Below are positions 1 to 8,207 of a stretch of 64,000 bases of DNA, in pieces. This DNA is from Jatrophihabitans sp. (GTDB taxonomy: Bacteria > Actinomycetota > Actinomycetes > Mycobacteriales > Jatrophihabitantaceae), in NCBI GenBank assembly GCA_036389035.1, contig DASVQQ010000010.1:160019-224018 (forward strand). Direction: 5' to 3'. Position numbers and translations under genes: made by a program. The notes under the pieces were generated by a model. The model saw only the letters and a program-made list of their open reading frames with translations, was not told the DNA's origin and searched no databases. Each line of letters begins with the position of its first letter. Position 1 is the first letter of the stretch.

Positions 1-6
1 GGCCTG

Positions 7-41
7 CAAATCAGGCAGTTTGAAGGCATCCAAATCAGGCA
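7..41. repeat. Pair of 11-bp direct repeats upstream of the MarR gene
   Basis: The sequence CAAATCAGGCA occurs at 7-17 and again at 31-41, 24 bp apart. This places both copies 22-56 bp before the MarR-type start codon. Such spacing on the same DNA face would suit a regulator or activator site, but no factor is known for it. It could also be chance, because the window begins here. Confidence 0.35.
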
Positions 42-62
42 ACCCGGATTACCCTTGCCGGT

Positions 63-518
63 ATGACGGCGATGCGCGCGGACGAGTTCTCCCAAGGTCT
101 CGATGACCAGCTGTGCCTGGCGCTGTACCTGGCGTCCCGGGCCATGACAGCCACTTACCGCCCGGTCCTCGACGAGCTGAAGCTGACCTACCCGCAGTAC
201 CTGGTCCTGATGCTGTTGTGGGAGCAGGGGACCTCGTCGGTGGGCGAGATCGGCGCGCGGCTGCACCTGGAGTCCAACACCCTCTCGCCACTGGTCAAGC
301 GGCTGGAGGCGCTGGAGCTGGTCACCAGGAGCCGACGGGCCGGTGACGAGCGGACCGTGGACGTGCAGCTGACCCGGCAGGGCAAGGCGATGCGGCGACG
401 GGCTGCCGGGGTGCCGGCCCAGATCTGCGAGGCCACCGAGCTGGACGCGGCCAATCGGGCCCGACTGATCAAGAAGCTCCGCCGGCTGACCGAGGACCTG
501 GAGAAGAAGCAGGGCTGA
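63..518 (+). CDS. ohrR: MarR-family peroxide-sensing repressor, OhrR-like
   Basis: This 151-aa protein is a winged-helix repressor of the MarR family. Near the N-terminus it reads DDQLCLALYLAS, with a cysteine at about residue 19. This is the signature of OhrR proteins, in which that cysteine is oxidised by organic hydroperoxides and DNA is released. The recognition region follows (LHLESNTLSPLVKRLE) and then the wing with RRAGDERTVDV. The next gene on the same strand encodes an OsmC-type peroxidase, and a perfect palindrome lies between them, the usual OhrR arrangement. The start chosen is ATG at 63. No Shine-Dalgarno sequence is seen and TACCCT lies about 8 bp upstream, so a leaderless mRNA is possible. 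ATG at 72 is an alternative start. Confidence 0.85.
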   Translation: MTAMRADEFSQGLDDQLCLALYLASRAMTATYRPVLDELKLTYPQYLVLMLLWEQGTSSVGEIGARLHLESNTLSPLVKRLEALELVTRSRRAGDERTVDVQLTRQGKAMRRRAAGVPAQICEATELDAANRARLIKKLRRLTEDLEKKQG

Positions 519-592
519 GCCTTGCGCCCGGCTGAGCCCCGAACTCCGGCAGCCAGGCCACCCGGCCGGGCGTCGCATTCCGCCTGGCTCAC

Positions 593-610
593 TACATCGT
601 GCACGATGTA
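593..610. promoter_or_regulatory. Perfect 18-bp palindrome, probable OhrR operator
   Basis: TACATCGTGCACGATGTA reads identically on both strands. It lies between the OhrR-like gene and the OsmC-type gene, 60 bp before the latter's start. OhrR-type repressors bind inverted repeats of this kind next to the peroxidase gene they control, so this is the best operator candidate. The binding factor is inferred from position. Confidence 0.65.
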
Positions 611-669
611 ATCGGCTACGTTTGATACCCGAACACCCATGGATCAACTCGTCACTCGAAGGAGTAGTC

Positions 670-1107
670 ATGCCCACACGCGTCGCCCGAACCGCCTGGA
701 CCGGCACTTTGCAGGAAGGCTCCGGCCAGGTCGAGCTGAGCAGTTCGAAAGTGGGCACGTACGAGGTGTCCTTTCCCAGGCGTGCCGCTGACGAGGCTGG
801 CGGCGTCACCAGCCCCGAGGAGCTCATCGCCGCCGCGCACTCGTCCTGCTTCGCGATGCAGCTGTCCGCGCTGATCGCCGAGGCCGGCGGTCAGCCGCGG
901 AGCCTGGAGGTCACCGCCAACGTCTCACTCGGGCCGGACCCGGCCGGTGGCTTCCGGCTGACCGGCATCGCCCTCGAGGTGCACGGTGAGGTCGAAGGCC
1001 TGGACAAGGCCGCCTTCGAGGCGGCGGCGCAGGCCGCCAAGCAGACCTGTCCGGTCAGCAAGGCCCTCACCGGGGTGCAGATCACCCTGGACGCGACGCT
1101 GGACTGA
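670..1107 (+). CDS. OsmC/Ohr-family peroxiredoxin
   Basis: This 145-aa protein reduces organic hydroperoxides or peroxides with two active-site cysteines. They are visible in SPEELIAAAHSSCFAMQLS (about residue 58) and TCPVSKAL (about residue 123), the two conserved OsmC-family segments. The ATG at 670 is preceded by GAAGGAGT at good distance, so upstream in-frame starts were not used. The gene follows the OhrR-like repressor and the palindrome, which suggests hydroperoxide-induced expression. The N-terminal TRVARTAWTGTLQEGSG is more like the OsmC branch than the Ohr branch. A true Ohr homologue occurs separately at 29931. Confidence 0.9.
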   Translation: MPTRVARTAWTGTLQEGSGQVELSSSKVGTYEVSFPRRAADEAGGVTSPEELIAAAHSSCFAMQLSALIAEAGGQPRSLEVTANVSLGPDPAGGFRLTGIALEVHGEVEGLDKAAFEAAAQAAKQTCPVSKALTGVQITLDATLD

Positions 1108-1110
1108 ACG

Positions 1111-1187
1111 CGGCTCAGCCGGCGTCGACGGCTTGCCGCGCGACGCGGTTGACCGATCGCGGCTTAGCCGGCGTCGACGGCTCGCCG
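1111..1187. repeat. 28-bp direct repeat overlapping the 3' end of the next gene
   Basis: A 28-bp unit with core AGCCGGCGTCGACGGCT occurs at 1111-1138 and 1160-1187, with two C/T differences. The second copy carries the last codons and stop of the minus-strand gene ending at 1164. The first copy lies just beyond that stop. This looks like a local tandem duplication of a gene end with period 49 bp. Confidence 0.7.
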
Positions 1188-1892
1188 GGCGGCCGCCAGC
1201 AAACCGGCGTCCTGGTTGTCCGAACGGCCCTCGACGAAGGCCGCTTCGGCCACCAGCACCCGCAGGCCGTCCTGCCGGGACGCGAACGCGGCCACCGGCA
1301 ACTTGCTCGGCGAACCCGGATAGCGGGTGCCCTCGCGCAGCAGGTCGTTGATGTTGCCGGTGCCGTCCGCGGTCACCAGACGGAGGTAGTCGGCGGCCTG
1401 GGTCGGGCTGTCGAAGAGAACCGTGCTGGCAGCCACCACCACGCCGCGGCCGTCCTGTTCGGTGCTGAACAGGCTTCGGCGCACCGACGAGCACGGCGTC
1501 CTGGTGAAGAAGACCTGCACCTGCCCGTAGGAGTGCGCCACGCAGTTGAGCTGGTCATCGCTGGCCCGCAGCACCCAATCGGCGGCAGCCGGACCGGTCG
1601 ATGAGCTGCTCGGGCTGGCGGACGGTGTCGGGCCGGCGGGCGAGGTCGGGCTGGCGGACGGTGTCGGGCCGGCGGGCGAGCTCGAGCCGGTCGCCGCGGT
1701 CGACGGGCCGGTCGTCGGGGCGCTCACCGGCTGGTTCGTCGGGCGGTGGCCGTCGAAGGTGAGCAAGCCGATCAGCACGATCAGGCTGACCACCAGCCAA
1801 CCGGCCACCACGGCAAGAGCCAGCTTCAGCCGGCTGCGCGGCGGCGGCTCCCGCTCGTCCCAGTCCTCATCGGGTTGGGTCAGCCAGCTCAC
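1164..1892 (-). CDS. Single-pass membrane protein with Ser/Pro linker, unknown function
   Basis: The protein is about 242 aa, starting at GTG 1892. A short cytoplasmic N-terminus rich in acidic and arginine residues precedes one membrane helix (KLALAVVAGWLVVSLIVLIG, about residues 22-41). A low-complexity linker follows in which a 12-aa unit containing GPTPSASP is duplicated (DNA repeat at 1612-1644 and 1648-1680). The C-terminal domain has two cysteines (QLNCVAHSY and TRTPCSSV) and is presumably extracellular. I do not recognise its family. It resembles actinobacterial membrane-anchored proteins with a folded outer domain. Its neighbours give no functional hint. Confidence 0.75.
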   Translation of the reverse strand: MSWLTQPDEDWDEREPPPRSRLKLALAVVAGWLVVSLIVLIGLLTFDGHRPTNQPVSAPTTGPSTAATGSSSPAGPTPSASPTSPAGPTPSASPSSSSTGPAAADWVLRASDDQLNCVAHSYGQVQVFFTRTPCSSVRRSLFSTEQDGRGVVVAASTVLFDSPTQAADYLRLVTADGTGNINDLLREGTRYPGSPSKLPVAAFASRQDGLRVLVAEAAFVEGRSDNQDAGLLAAARRAVDAG

Positions 1893-1999
1893 GGGCACAC
1901 CGTAACGCCTCGGCGCAGGCCGGGCCCGGCGTGCGACCGTGCCGGGCCGCCCCACAACCCGGGATGCGACATCATGAGCGCCTGAGCGCCGTGGTCGAA

Positions 2000-2038
2000 A
2001 CAGTGATAGGGAACTCGCGGTCGAACAGTGATAGGGAA
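2000..2038. repeat. Two 14-bp direct repeats upstream of the amine oxidase gene
   Basis: ACAGTGATAGGGAA occurs at 2000-2013 and 2025-2038, exactly 25 bp apart and within similar surroundings (GGTCGAA before each). The second copy ends 67 bp before the start codon at 2105. A 25-bp period suggests a regulator bound twice, but no cognate regulator gene is adjacent. Confidence 0.5.
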
Positions 2039-2104
2039 GATGGGAAGCGCAGCGACCTGACGGCGATGAGCGGTCGCGCGAAGAGCGTGGTGGGGAGGGA
2101 CGTG

Positions 2105-3271
2105 ATGGGCGACTACGACGTGATCGTCGTCGGGTTGGGCGCGATGGGCTCGGCGGCGGCCTATTCGCTGGCCACCCGGGGCCAGCGGGTGCTGGGAATC
2201 GAGCAGTTCACCCCCGCGCATACGCTGGGCTCCTCGCACGGCGGCACCCGGATCGTGCGCAAGGCGTACTTCGAGAAACCGGACTACGTGCCGCTGCTGA
2301 TCCGGGCCTACCAGCTGTGGGACGAGCTGTCGGCGGCTTTCGGCACCCAGCTGTTCACGCGGTGCGGCGCGCTGATGATCGGCCGGCCGGGCAGCGCGGT
2401 GGTCTCGGGGACCCTGGCTTCGGCCCGTCACTGGTCGCTGCCGCACGAGGTGCTCGACCCGGCCGGCCTGCGAGCCAAGTACCCGCAGTTCGCGCTCGAC
2501 GAGGACCAGCTGGCGGTCTTCGAAGCCGACGCCGGTTTCGTCCAGCCCGAGGTCAGCGTGCGGGCCAACCTCGAGCTGGCTGCCGCCGCCGGCGCCGAGC
2601 TGCGGTTCGACACCGCGGTCGAGCAGCTCGAGGTGAGGCCGGATGGGGTGCACCTGGCGGCCGGCGGTGAGCAACTGCGCGCGTCGCGGGTGGTGGTCGC
2701 CACCGGCGCCTGGGCCGGCCGGCTGGCCGGCCCGGACAGCTACCCGATCAAGGTGCAGCGCCAGACGGTGCACTGGCTGCGGCCGCGCACCTCGGCGGCC
2801 GACTTCGACGCCGAGCGCTTTCCGGTGTACATGTGGAGCCTGCCGGTACCCGCCGGGGCGGACCGCCTCGAGCTGTACGGGTTTCCGCATCAGCCCGGTG
2901 ACGAGGGTGTCAAAGCCGCGCTGTATCACGACTGGTTGGACCCCGACGTCGATCCCGACACGATCCGCCGGACGGTGGCGGAGTCGGAGTGCCGGACAGT
3001 TCAGCAGCTGCTGGACCCCGTCCTGCCCGACCTTGCCGGCGAGTGCGTGAGCAGTCAGGTGTGCATGTATGCCGGCGCCCCGGACGACGACTTCGTGCTC
3101 GGCGTCCACCCCGGCTCATCGGGGCGGATGGTGGTGGCGCTGGGGTTCTCCGGGCACGGCTTCAAGTTCGTCCCGGTGGTGGGCGAGATCGTGGCCGACC
3201 TGGTGATCGACGGTTCCACCAGGCACGACATCGGCTTTCTGTCACCCGAGCGGTTCGCCGGCCGGCGATGA
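2105..3271 (+). CDS. solA: FAD-dependent N-methyl amino acid oxidase (sarcosine oxidase / N-methyltryptophan oxidase family)
   Basis: The 388-aa flavoprotein oxidises N-methylated amino acids, releasing formaldehyde and hydrogen peroxide. The N-terminus has a dinucleotide-binding fold (DVIVVGLGAMGSAAAYSLA). SSHGGTRIVRKAYFE is characteristic of monomeric sarcosine oxidase and SolA. The segment SQVCMYAGAPDDDF contains the cysteine that in this family carries covalent FAD. GFSGHGFKFVPVVGE closes the flavin site. The start at ATG 2105 has GGGGAGGG upstream. The stop overlaps the glycerate kinase start (ATGA), so the two are co-translated. Exact substrate (sarcosine, N-methyltryptophan or pipecolate) cannot be told from sequence. 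Confidence 0.85.
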   Translation: MGDYDVIVVGLGAMGSAAAYSLATRGQRVLGIEQFTPAHTLGSSHGGTRIVRKAYFEKPDYVPLLIRAYQLWDELSAAFGTQLFTRCGALMIGRPGSAVVSGTLASARHWSLPHEVLDPAGLRAKYPQFALDEDQLAVFEADAGFVQPEVSVRANLELAAAAGAELRFDTAVEQLEVRPDGVHLAAGGEQLRASRVVVATGAWAGRLAGPDSYPIKVQRQTVHWLRPRTSAADFDAERFPVYMWSLPVPAGADRLELYGFPHQPGDEGVKAALYHDWLDPDVDPDTIRRTVAESECRTVQQLLDPVLPDLAGECVSSQVCMYAGAPDDDFVLGVHPGSSGRMVVALGFSGHGFKFVPVVGEIVADLVIDGSTRHDIGFLSPERFAGRR

Positions 3272-4359
3272 GACTTCGGGTGCTGATCGCACCGGACAAG
3301 TTCAAGGGCAGCCTGGAGGCGCCGGCCGCCGCCGCGGCGCTGGCCCAGGGCTGGCACTCGGTCCGACCGGGCGATGAGCTGGCAGTGCTGCCGATGGCCG
3401 ACGGCGGCGACGGCACGCTGGCCGTGCTGGCGGCCGGCCGGCCCGCCAGCTGGGTGACGGTGCCCACCGTGGACGCCGTCGGCAACCCCCGGCTCGGCCG
3501 TTACCTGCGCGCGGGTGACACCGCCGCCGTCGAGCTCGCCGAGATCTGCGGCATCGCCGGGCTCAGCAAGCTGGATCCGATGGGCTCGCACACGCTGGGC
3601 CTGGGAATCGTGCTGGCGGCGGCACTGCGCTCCGGCGCCCGCGGCCTGGTGGTCGCGCTCGGGGGCTCGGCCTCGACCGACGGCGGAGCGGGCGCGCTGT
3701 CGGCGCTGGGGGCACGGTTGGTGGGCGAGGACGGCCGGTTGCCACCCGGCGGCCGGGGGCTGACCCGGCTGGTGGCGGTGCGCGCCGACCGGCTGGCGCC
3801 GGTGCCACCCGACGGGGTCCGGGTGCTGGTCGACGTGCAGGCCCCGCTGTTCGGGCCGTCCGGCGGCGCCTTCGCTTTCGGCCCGCAGAAGGGCGCCGAC
3901 CGGGAAGAGATGCTCGAACTGGACCGCGGGCTGCGCCGGTTGGCGGCGGTGCTGGGAACCGACCCGGACCAGCCCGGCTGCGGAGCGGCCGGTGGCACCG
4001 GGTACGGGCTGGCGTACTGGGGCGGCCGGCTGACCCCCGGCGCCCCCACCATCGGCCAGCTGGTCGGGCTGCCGGAGGCGGTGCGGCGGGCTGACCTGGT
4101 GCTCACCGGGGAGGGCCGTTTCGACGCCAGCTCGCTGACCGGCAAGACCTGCGGGCACGTGCTGGAAACAGCTGCTCGCAGTGGCGTGCCGGCGCTGGTG
4201 GTGGCCGGCTCGATCGCCGATGAGATGGCGACCGCGGCGGCCGGCACCGGCCTGCTCAGCCTGACCGAGCTGGCGGGCTCGGCGCTGGCCGCCCAGCAGG
4301 ATCCGGTCCGGTGGCTGGCTGAGGCCGGTCGGCAGGCCGCCGAGGCAACCACCCGCTGA
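3268..4359 (+). CDS. glxK: Glycerate kinase (GlxK/GarK family)
   Basis: The 363-aa enzyme phosphorylates glycerate with ATP, linking glyoxylate or serine breakdown to glycolysis. Diagnostic segments are LIAPDKFKGSLEA at the N-terminus, MADGGDGTL at about residue 45, ALGGSASTDGGAGAL around residue 130, and DLVLTGEGRFDASSLTGKT near residue 280. ATG 3268 overlaps the stop of the amine oxidase gene, so the two form an operon. Length matches the type-1 glycerate kinase family. Why a glycerate kinase is coupled to an N-methyl amino acid oxidase is not evident; one-carbon/glycine-serine breakdown is a reasonable inference. Confidence 0.9.
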   Translation: MRLRVLIAPDKFKGSLEAPAAAAALAQGWHSVRPGDELAVLPMADGGDGTLAVLAAGRPASWVTVPTVDAVGNPRLGRYLRAGDTAAVELAEICGIAGLSKLDPMGSHTLGLGIVLAAALRSGARGLVVALGGSASTDGGAGALSALGARLVGEDGRLPPGGRGLTRLVAVRADRLAPVPPDGVRVLVDVQAPLFGPSGGAFAFGPQKGADREEMLELDRGLRRLAAVLGTDPDQPGCGAAGGTGYGLAYWGGRLTPGAPTIGQLVGLPEAVRRADLVLTGEGRFDASSLTGKTCGHVLETAARSGVPALVVAGSIADEMATAAAGTGLLSLTELAGSALAAQQDPVRWLAEAGRQAAEATTR

Positions 4360-4371
4360 GGCGGGGCCGGC

Positions 4372-5445
4372 TCAGGCCTGGTCGGTGGCCGGGAACACCA
4401 GCTCGCGGACCAGCACCCGCAGGATCAGTGCCAGCGGCACCCCGAACAGCGCGCCCGGGACCCCGAATATCGCCCCGCCGAGGATCACCGACGGCAACGT
4501 GATCACGCCGGGCAGCTGGACGGAGAACTTCATCACCCGCGGCTGGATCAGGTAGTCCTCGAACAGCCGGTAGCCGAGGTAGAAGACCAGGGTGGCGATC
4601 GCGGTGGGCAGGCTGACCGACAAGGACACCAATGTCACCACCACCCCGCCGACGGTGGAGCCGATCACCGGCACCAGCGACAGCACCGTCACCAGCGCCC
4701 CCAGCAGCACCGCGTACGGGATTCCCCAGGCCAGCGACCAGATCGAGGTGGCCAGCCCGCACAGCACCGCGATCATCACCGTGGACAGCATGAACCGCCC
4801 GACCTGCACGATGAGCTCGTCGAGGATGCGGGCGGTGCGGACCTGGCGCGAGGCGGGCACGGCCTTGAGGGCGAGCTCTCGCAGGTGAGGCAACCCGATG
4901 GCGAAGTACAGCGACAGGAACGCCACCACCACGATGTCGGTGACCGCGGTGAACAGCAACGTCCCGCCGGTCAGGACGTAGTCGAAGAAATCACTGGGGT
5001 TGACCGAACCGTTCGAGGGCTCGGTGGCAGCGGCCGCGATCTGGTCACCGAGCGAGCCCAGGTGGCTGGCGGCGTCGCGGATCAGCTCCGGCCCGGACTC
5101 GACCAGCTGCGGCAGCTGGGTGCTGGCGGCATTGACGGCCAGCACGATCGGAGCGGTGAGCAACGCCACGACGGCCAGCCAGGTCAGCAGCGCGGCGACC
5201 GCTCGCCGCATTCCGCGCCGCTGCAGAAAGGAGATCATCGGATCGAGCGTGACGCCGATCAGCAGCGAGAACGCCAGCAGGTACAGGATCGTGCGGAGCT
5301 GCTCGACGATCCGGAAACCCAGGTAGGCGACCCCGACCCCGACGGCGAACCAGCAGGCGAACGCGATGACCGAGCGCGGTCGGCGGACGTTCACCACTTC
5401 CTCGACCGGCTGCGCGCCGATCGGGACGGCGCCCTTGGCATCCAT
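4372..5445 (-). CDS. AI-2E family (TqsA/PerM-like) membrane transporter
   Basis: This 357-aa polytopic protein belongs to the AI-2E family, whose members export small molecules or ions; several actinobacterial members have no known substrate. Hydrophobic segments are spaced as in the family: two near the N-terminus, the central soluble segment (about residues 90-150) and a C-terminal block of about five helices. The conserved signature GYRLFEDYLIQPRVMK is present, followed by LGGAIFGVPGALFGVPLA. The start at ATG 5445 lies 48 bp downstream of the paaE stop on the same strand, so it may be read through from the phenylacetate operon. Confidence 0.85.
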   Translation of the reverse strand: MDAKGAVPIGAQPVEEVVNVRRPRSVIAFACWFAVGVGVAYLGFRIVEQLRTILYLLAFSLLIGVTLDPMISFLQRRGMRRAVAALLTWLAVVALLTAPIVLAVNAASTQLPQLVESGPELIRDAASHLGSLGDQIAAAATEPSNGSVNPSDFFDYVLTGGTLLFTAVTDIVVVAFLSLYFAIGLPHLRELALKAVPASRQVRTARILDELIVQVGRFMLSTVMIAVLCGLATSIWSLAWGIPYAVLLGALVTVLSLVPVIGSTVGGVVVTLVSLSVSLPTAIATLVFYLGYRLFEDYLIQPRVMKFSVQLPGVITLPSVILGGAIFGVPGALFGVPLALILRVLVRELVFPATDQA

Positions 5446-5492
5446 GCGGCACAGGCTAGTGGAGGCAGGCCCTGATCCGGGGCTGTCCGCGC

Positions 5493-6584
5493 CTACTGGA
5501 ACTGCAGGCTGACCTCGGGGGTCGCCGGGTGCGACTGGCAGGCCAGCACCAACCCGGCGGCCAGCTCTTCGGGCTCCAGGGCGTAGTTGCGGGTCATCTT
5601 GACCGAACCGGCGGTCACCAGCGCCCGGCAGGTTCCGCAGACACCGCCCTTGCAGGCGTAGGGCGCGTCCGGGCGGTTGGCCAGCACCGCGTCGAGGATG
5701 CTGGGGCCGGTGTAGCCGACCGGGACCGTCGAGGTCCGGCCGGACAGCGTGACCGTCACCTGGCTGCGGTCGGAGTCGGCATGCTCGGATACCGCCACGA
5801 CCGGTTCCGGCGGCTCGTCGCCGACGTAGAACAGCTCGGAGTGCACGGCGGTGCTGGCCACCCCACCGGCTACCAGCGCGGCGCGGACGGTCGAGACCAT
5901 GCCGAGCGGACCGCACAGGTACCACTCGTCGGCGTCCTTGCACAGGCCGTCCAGCAGGATGTTGACCTTGTCCTCGTCGATCCGCCCGGTCAGCAGGTCA
6001 GACAGTTGCGGTTCGGCCGACAGCACGTGCAGCAGGGTGAACCGGCTCGGGTAGCGGTTCTTCAGGTCAGCCAGCTCTTCCAGGAACATCACGTCGTTGG
6101 AGGTCCGGTTGCCATAGACCAGGGTGAGCCGGCTGGCGGGCTCGGTGCGCAGGATCGAGGCGACGATCGAGAGCACCGGTGTGATTCCCGAGCCGGCGGC
6201 CAGGCAGCTGACATGGCGCTCGTTGTCCGGCGACACCAGGGTGCCGAACCGGCCGGCCGGGGTCATCACCTCGATCGCGTCACCGGGTCGCAGATCGCCG
6301 GTGAGCCAGCCGGAGAACAGCCCGCTGGCGATCCGCTTGACCCCGATCCGTAGCTCGCCGCGCTCGGTCAGATCCGCGGGCGTCGAGCAGATCGAGTAGG
6401 TCCGGCGCTCCTCCTGGCCGGCTGTCGCGCCAGCGCCGTCGGTCCTCCGGCGCAGGGTCAGGTGCTGGCCCGGCGTGAAGGCGTACTCCGGGCGCAGCTC
6501 GGCCGGCACCGTGAAATGCACCGCGCAGGCCTCGGCGGTCAGCGGTTCGACGCGAGCGACGGTGAGGGGATGAAAGCCGCTCAC
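5493..6584 (-). CDS. paaE: Phenylacetyl-CoA 1,2-epoxidase reductase subunit PaaE
   Basis: The 363-aa subunit carries electrons from NADPH to the PaaABC oxygenase that epoxidises the aromatic ring of phenylacetyl-CoA. It has a ferredoxin-reductase module: FAD site RRTYSICSTP at about residue 60, and the NADP-site pattern AAGSGITPVLSI. A C-terminal plant-type 2Fe-2S ferredoxin follows with the cysteine spacing CKGGVCGTC plus a later CQSH. The start is GTG 6584, which overlaps the stop of paaD as GTGA; no better upstream start exists. Its position as last gene of paaABCDE agrees with the function. Confidence 0.93.
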   Translation of the reverse strand: MSGFHPLTVARVEPLTAEACAVHFTVPAELRPEYAFTPGQHLTLRRRTDGAGATAGQEERRTYSICSTPADLTERGELRIGVKRIASGLFSGWLTGDLRPGDAIEVMTPAGRFGTLVSPDNERHVSCLAAGSGITPVLSIVASILRTEPASRLTLVYGNRTSNDVMFLEELADLKNRYPSRFTLLHVLSAEPQLSDLLTGRIDEDKVNILLDGLCKDADEWYLCGPLGMVSTVRAALVAGGVASTAVHSELFYVGDEPPEPVVAVSEHADSDRSQVTVTLSGRTSTVPVGYTGPSILDAVLANRPDAPYACKGGVCGTCRALVTAGSVKMTRNYALEPEELAAGLVLACQSHPATPEVSLQFQ

Positions 6585-7138
6585 AGCGATTTGAATTCGT
6601 CGAACGGCTCGGCGCAGCCGCGGCAACGGCGCAGGGACTTGCACGGCGTGGAACCGAACTGGCTGACCAGCTCGGTGTCAGCCGATCCGCAGCGCGGGCA
6701 GCGGACGGCCTCGGCCGGCTCCATGGCAGCGCGGGTGGCGGGCCTGCTGCCGAGCTGCACCGCGACTGGCCCGGTTCGGGTGGGCCGCGGCGGAGCGATG
6801 CCGTAGTCGCGCAGCTTGGCCTTGCCGTCCTCGGTGATCCAGTCGGTGGTCCAGGCCGGCGCCAGCTCGATGACCACCCGGGTCCGCGGATCGACCTTGC
6901 GGGTCTGGTCCAGCACGTCCTGGCGGATCGCCTCGGTCGCGGGGCAACCGGAGTAGGTCGGGGTCAGCACCACCTCGGGCAGGCCGTCCGCGGCGAACCG
7001 GACGTCGCGCAGGATGCCCAGATCAGCGATGGTCAGCACCGGTATCTCAGGGTCGGGGACCTCCGCGGCGGCCAGTCGCAGCGCCGCCAGCCGTTCCAAG
7101 GCGGAGTCGGTCGTGCCTGTCTCAACGGTGGTCACCAC
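6581..7138 (-). CDS. paaD: Phenylacetyl-CoA epoxidase maturation subunit PaaD
   Basis: The 185-aa protein belongs to the PaaD/MIP18 (DUF59) family, needed for iron-sulfur maturation of the epoxidase. The N-terminal domain shows VPDPEIPVLTIADLGI and TPTYSGCPATEAI with the conserved cysteine. The C-terminus is a zinc ribbon with CPRCGS and CRGC pairs and ends PFDEFKSL, typical of PaaD. It overlaps both neighbours: 7 bp with paaC and 4 bp with paaE. Confidence 0.93.
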   Translation of the reverse strand: MVTTVETGTTDSALERLAALRLAAAEVPDPEIPVLTIADLGILRDVRFAADGLPEVVLTPTYSGCPATEAIRQDVLDQTRKVDPRTRVVIELAPAWTTDWITEDGKAKLRDYGIAPPRPTRTGPVAVQLGSRPATRAAMEPAEAVRCPRCGSADTELVSQFGSTPCKSLRRCRGCAEPFDEFKSL

Positions 7139-7923
7139 TGAGCTCCCGGGTGGGATCGGTGCAGGTGCTGCATCTCGGCCAGCAGGAAACCGAAGCCCTC
7201 GGTGTGCAGGCCGGTGCGCCCGCCCGATGGTTTCCAGTTATCGGCCGGCAGGCTCAGCGTCGCCTCGGTCAGGACGGCCTGGACCGCGGCGAACCAGGCC
7301 GGGCGCACACCGGAGGGCAGCGGGCCGACCCCGAGGTCGGCGATCCGGCGGGCCAGCTCGTCGTCGGCGAACAGCTCATGGGTGAACGGCCAGACCGTCT
7401 CGAGCGCGTCCTGGCTGCGCTGGTGGCTGACCTCGGTGCCGTCGCCCAGCCGGATCACCCAGGCGCTGGCATGGTCGATGTGATAGGCCACCTCTTTGAC
7501 GGCCTTGGCGGCGATCGCGGCCAGCTGGGCGTCCTGGGAGGACTGCAGATCGCGATAGAGCTCGTACTGGTAGCAGGAGAACAGCAGCTGCCGGATCATG
7601 GTGGTGGCGAAGTTGCCGTTCTCGAGCTCGGTCAGCTGCAGGTTGGTGAACTGGCGTTCCTCACGCAGGTAGGCCAGGTCGTCCTCGGAGCGGCCGCTGA
7701 ACGAGCCGCCGTAGGCAAGCAGCGTGCGGGCCTGGCCGAGCAGGTCGAGCGCGATGTTGGCCAGCGCCAGATCCTCTTCGATCTGGGGAGAATGGGCCGA
7801 CCACTCCGACAGCCGGTGCGACAGGATCAGCGCGTCGTCGCCGAGCTGGATCGCGTACGCCGCGATGTCAGCGTTGGCCGGGGCGGTTGTCTGCGTCGGG
7901 TCAGCCATTCGATGCTCGCTCAT
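7132..7923 (-). CDS. paaC: Phenylacetyl-CoA epoxidase structural subunit PaaC
   Basis: The 263-aa protein is the structural partner of the catalytic subunit PaaA and has the same ferritin-like helical fold without a full di-iron site. Recognisable parts are LGDDALILSHRLSEW, LANIALDLLGQAR and VKEVAYHIDHASAWVIRLGDGT. The start is ATG 7923, giving a 4-bp ATGA overlap with paaB. A second ATG six codons in is an alternative start. Confidence 0.93.
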   Translation of the reverse strand: MSEHRMADPTQTTAPANADIAAYAIQLGDDALILSHRLSEWSAHSPQIEEDLALANIALDLLGQARTLLAYGGSFSGRSEDDLAYLREERQFTNLQLTELENGNFATTMIRQLLFSCYQYELYRDLQSSQDAQLAAIAAKAVKEVAYHIDHASAWVIRLGDGTEVSHQRSQDALETVWPFTHELFADDELARRIADLGVGPLPSGVRPAWFAAVQAVLTEATLSLPADNWKPSGGRTGLHTEGFGFLLAEMQHLHRSHPGAQW

Positions 7924-8207
7924 AGGTGCTCGACCCCGTCGGGGATCTCATAGAACGTCGGATGCCGGTAGGGCTTGTCGGCCGACGGCTCGAAGAAGGC
8001 GTCCTTCTCCTCCGGCGAGCTGGCGGTGATGTCGGCCGAGGGCACTACCCAGATCGAGACGCCCTCGTTGCGGCGGGTGTACAGGTCGCGGGCGTTCTGC
8101 AGCGCCAGCGTCGCGTCCGCGGCATGCAGCGAGCCGACGTGGACGTGGTTGGTGCCGCGGGCGGGCCGCACGAACACCTCCCACAGCGGGCTGGGCGGGG
8201 TGCTCAC
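7920..8207 (-). CDS. paaB: Phenylacetyl-CoA epoxidase subunit PaaB
   Basis: The 95-aa protein is the small PaaB subunit of the multicomponent epoxidase. The family pattern is clear: [20 protein letters not shown] at the N-terminus, [20 protein letters not shown] in the middle and a C-terminal [16 protein letters not shown]. The GTG start at 8207 overlaps the paaA stop (GTGA). The reading frame is open further upstream, but that part runs into paaA and is not coding. Confidence 0.93.
   Translation of the reverse strand: MSTPPSPLWEVFVRPARGTNHVHVGSLHAADATLALQNARDLYTRRNEGVSIWVVPSADITASSPEEKDAFFEPSADKPYRHPTFYEIPDGVEHL

Noticed and set aside
1889..3109. A 406-codon minus-strand frame opposite the amine oxidase gene
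   Set aside because: Composition is that of an antisense shadow, and the plus strand has all flavoenzyme motifs.
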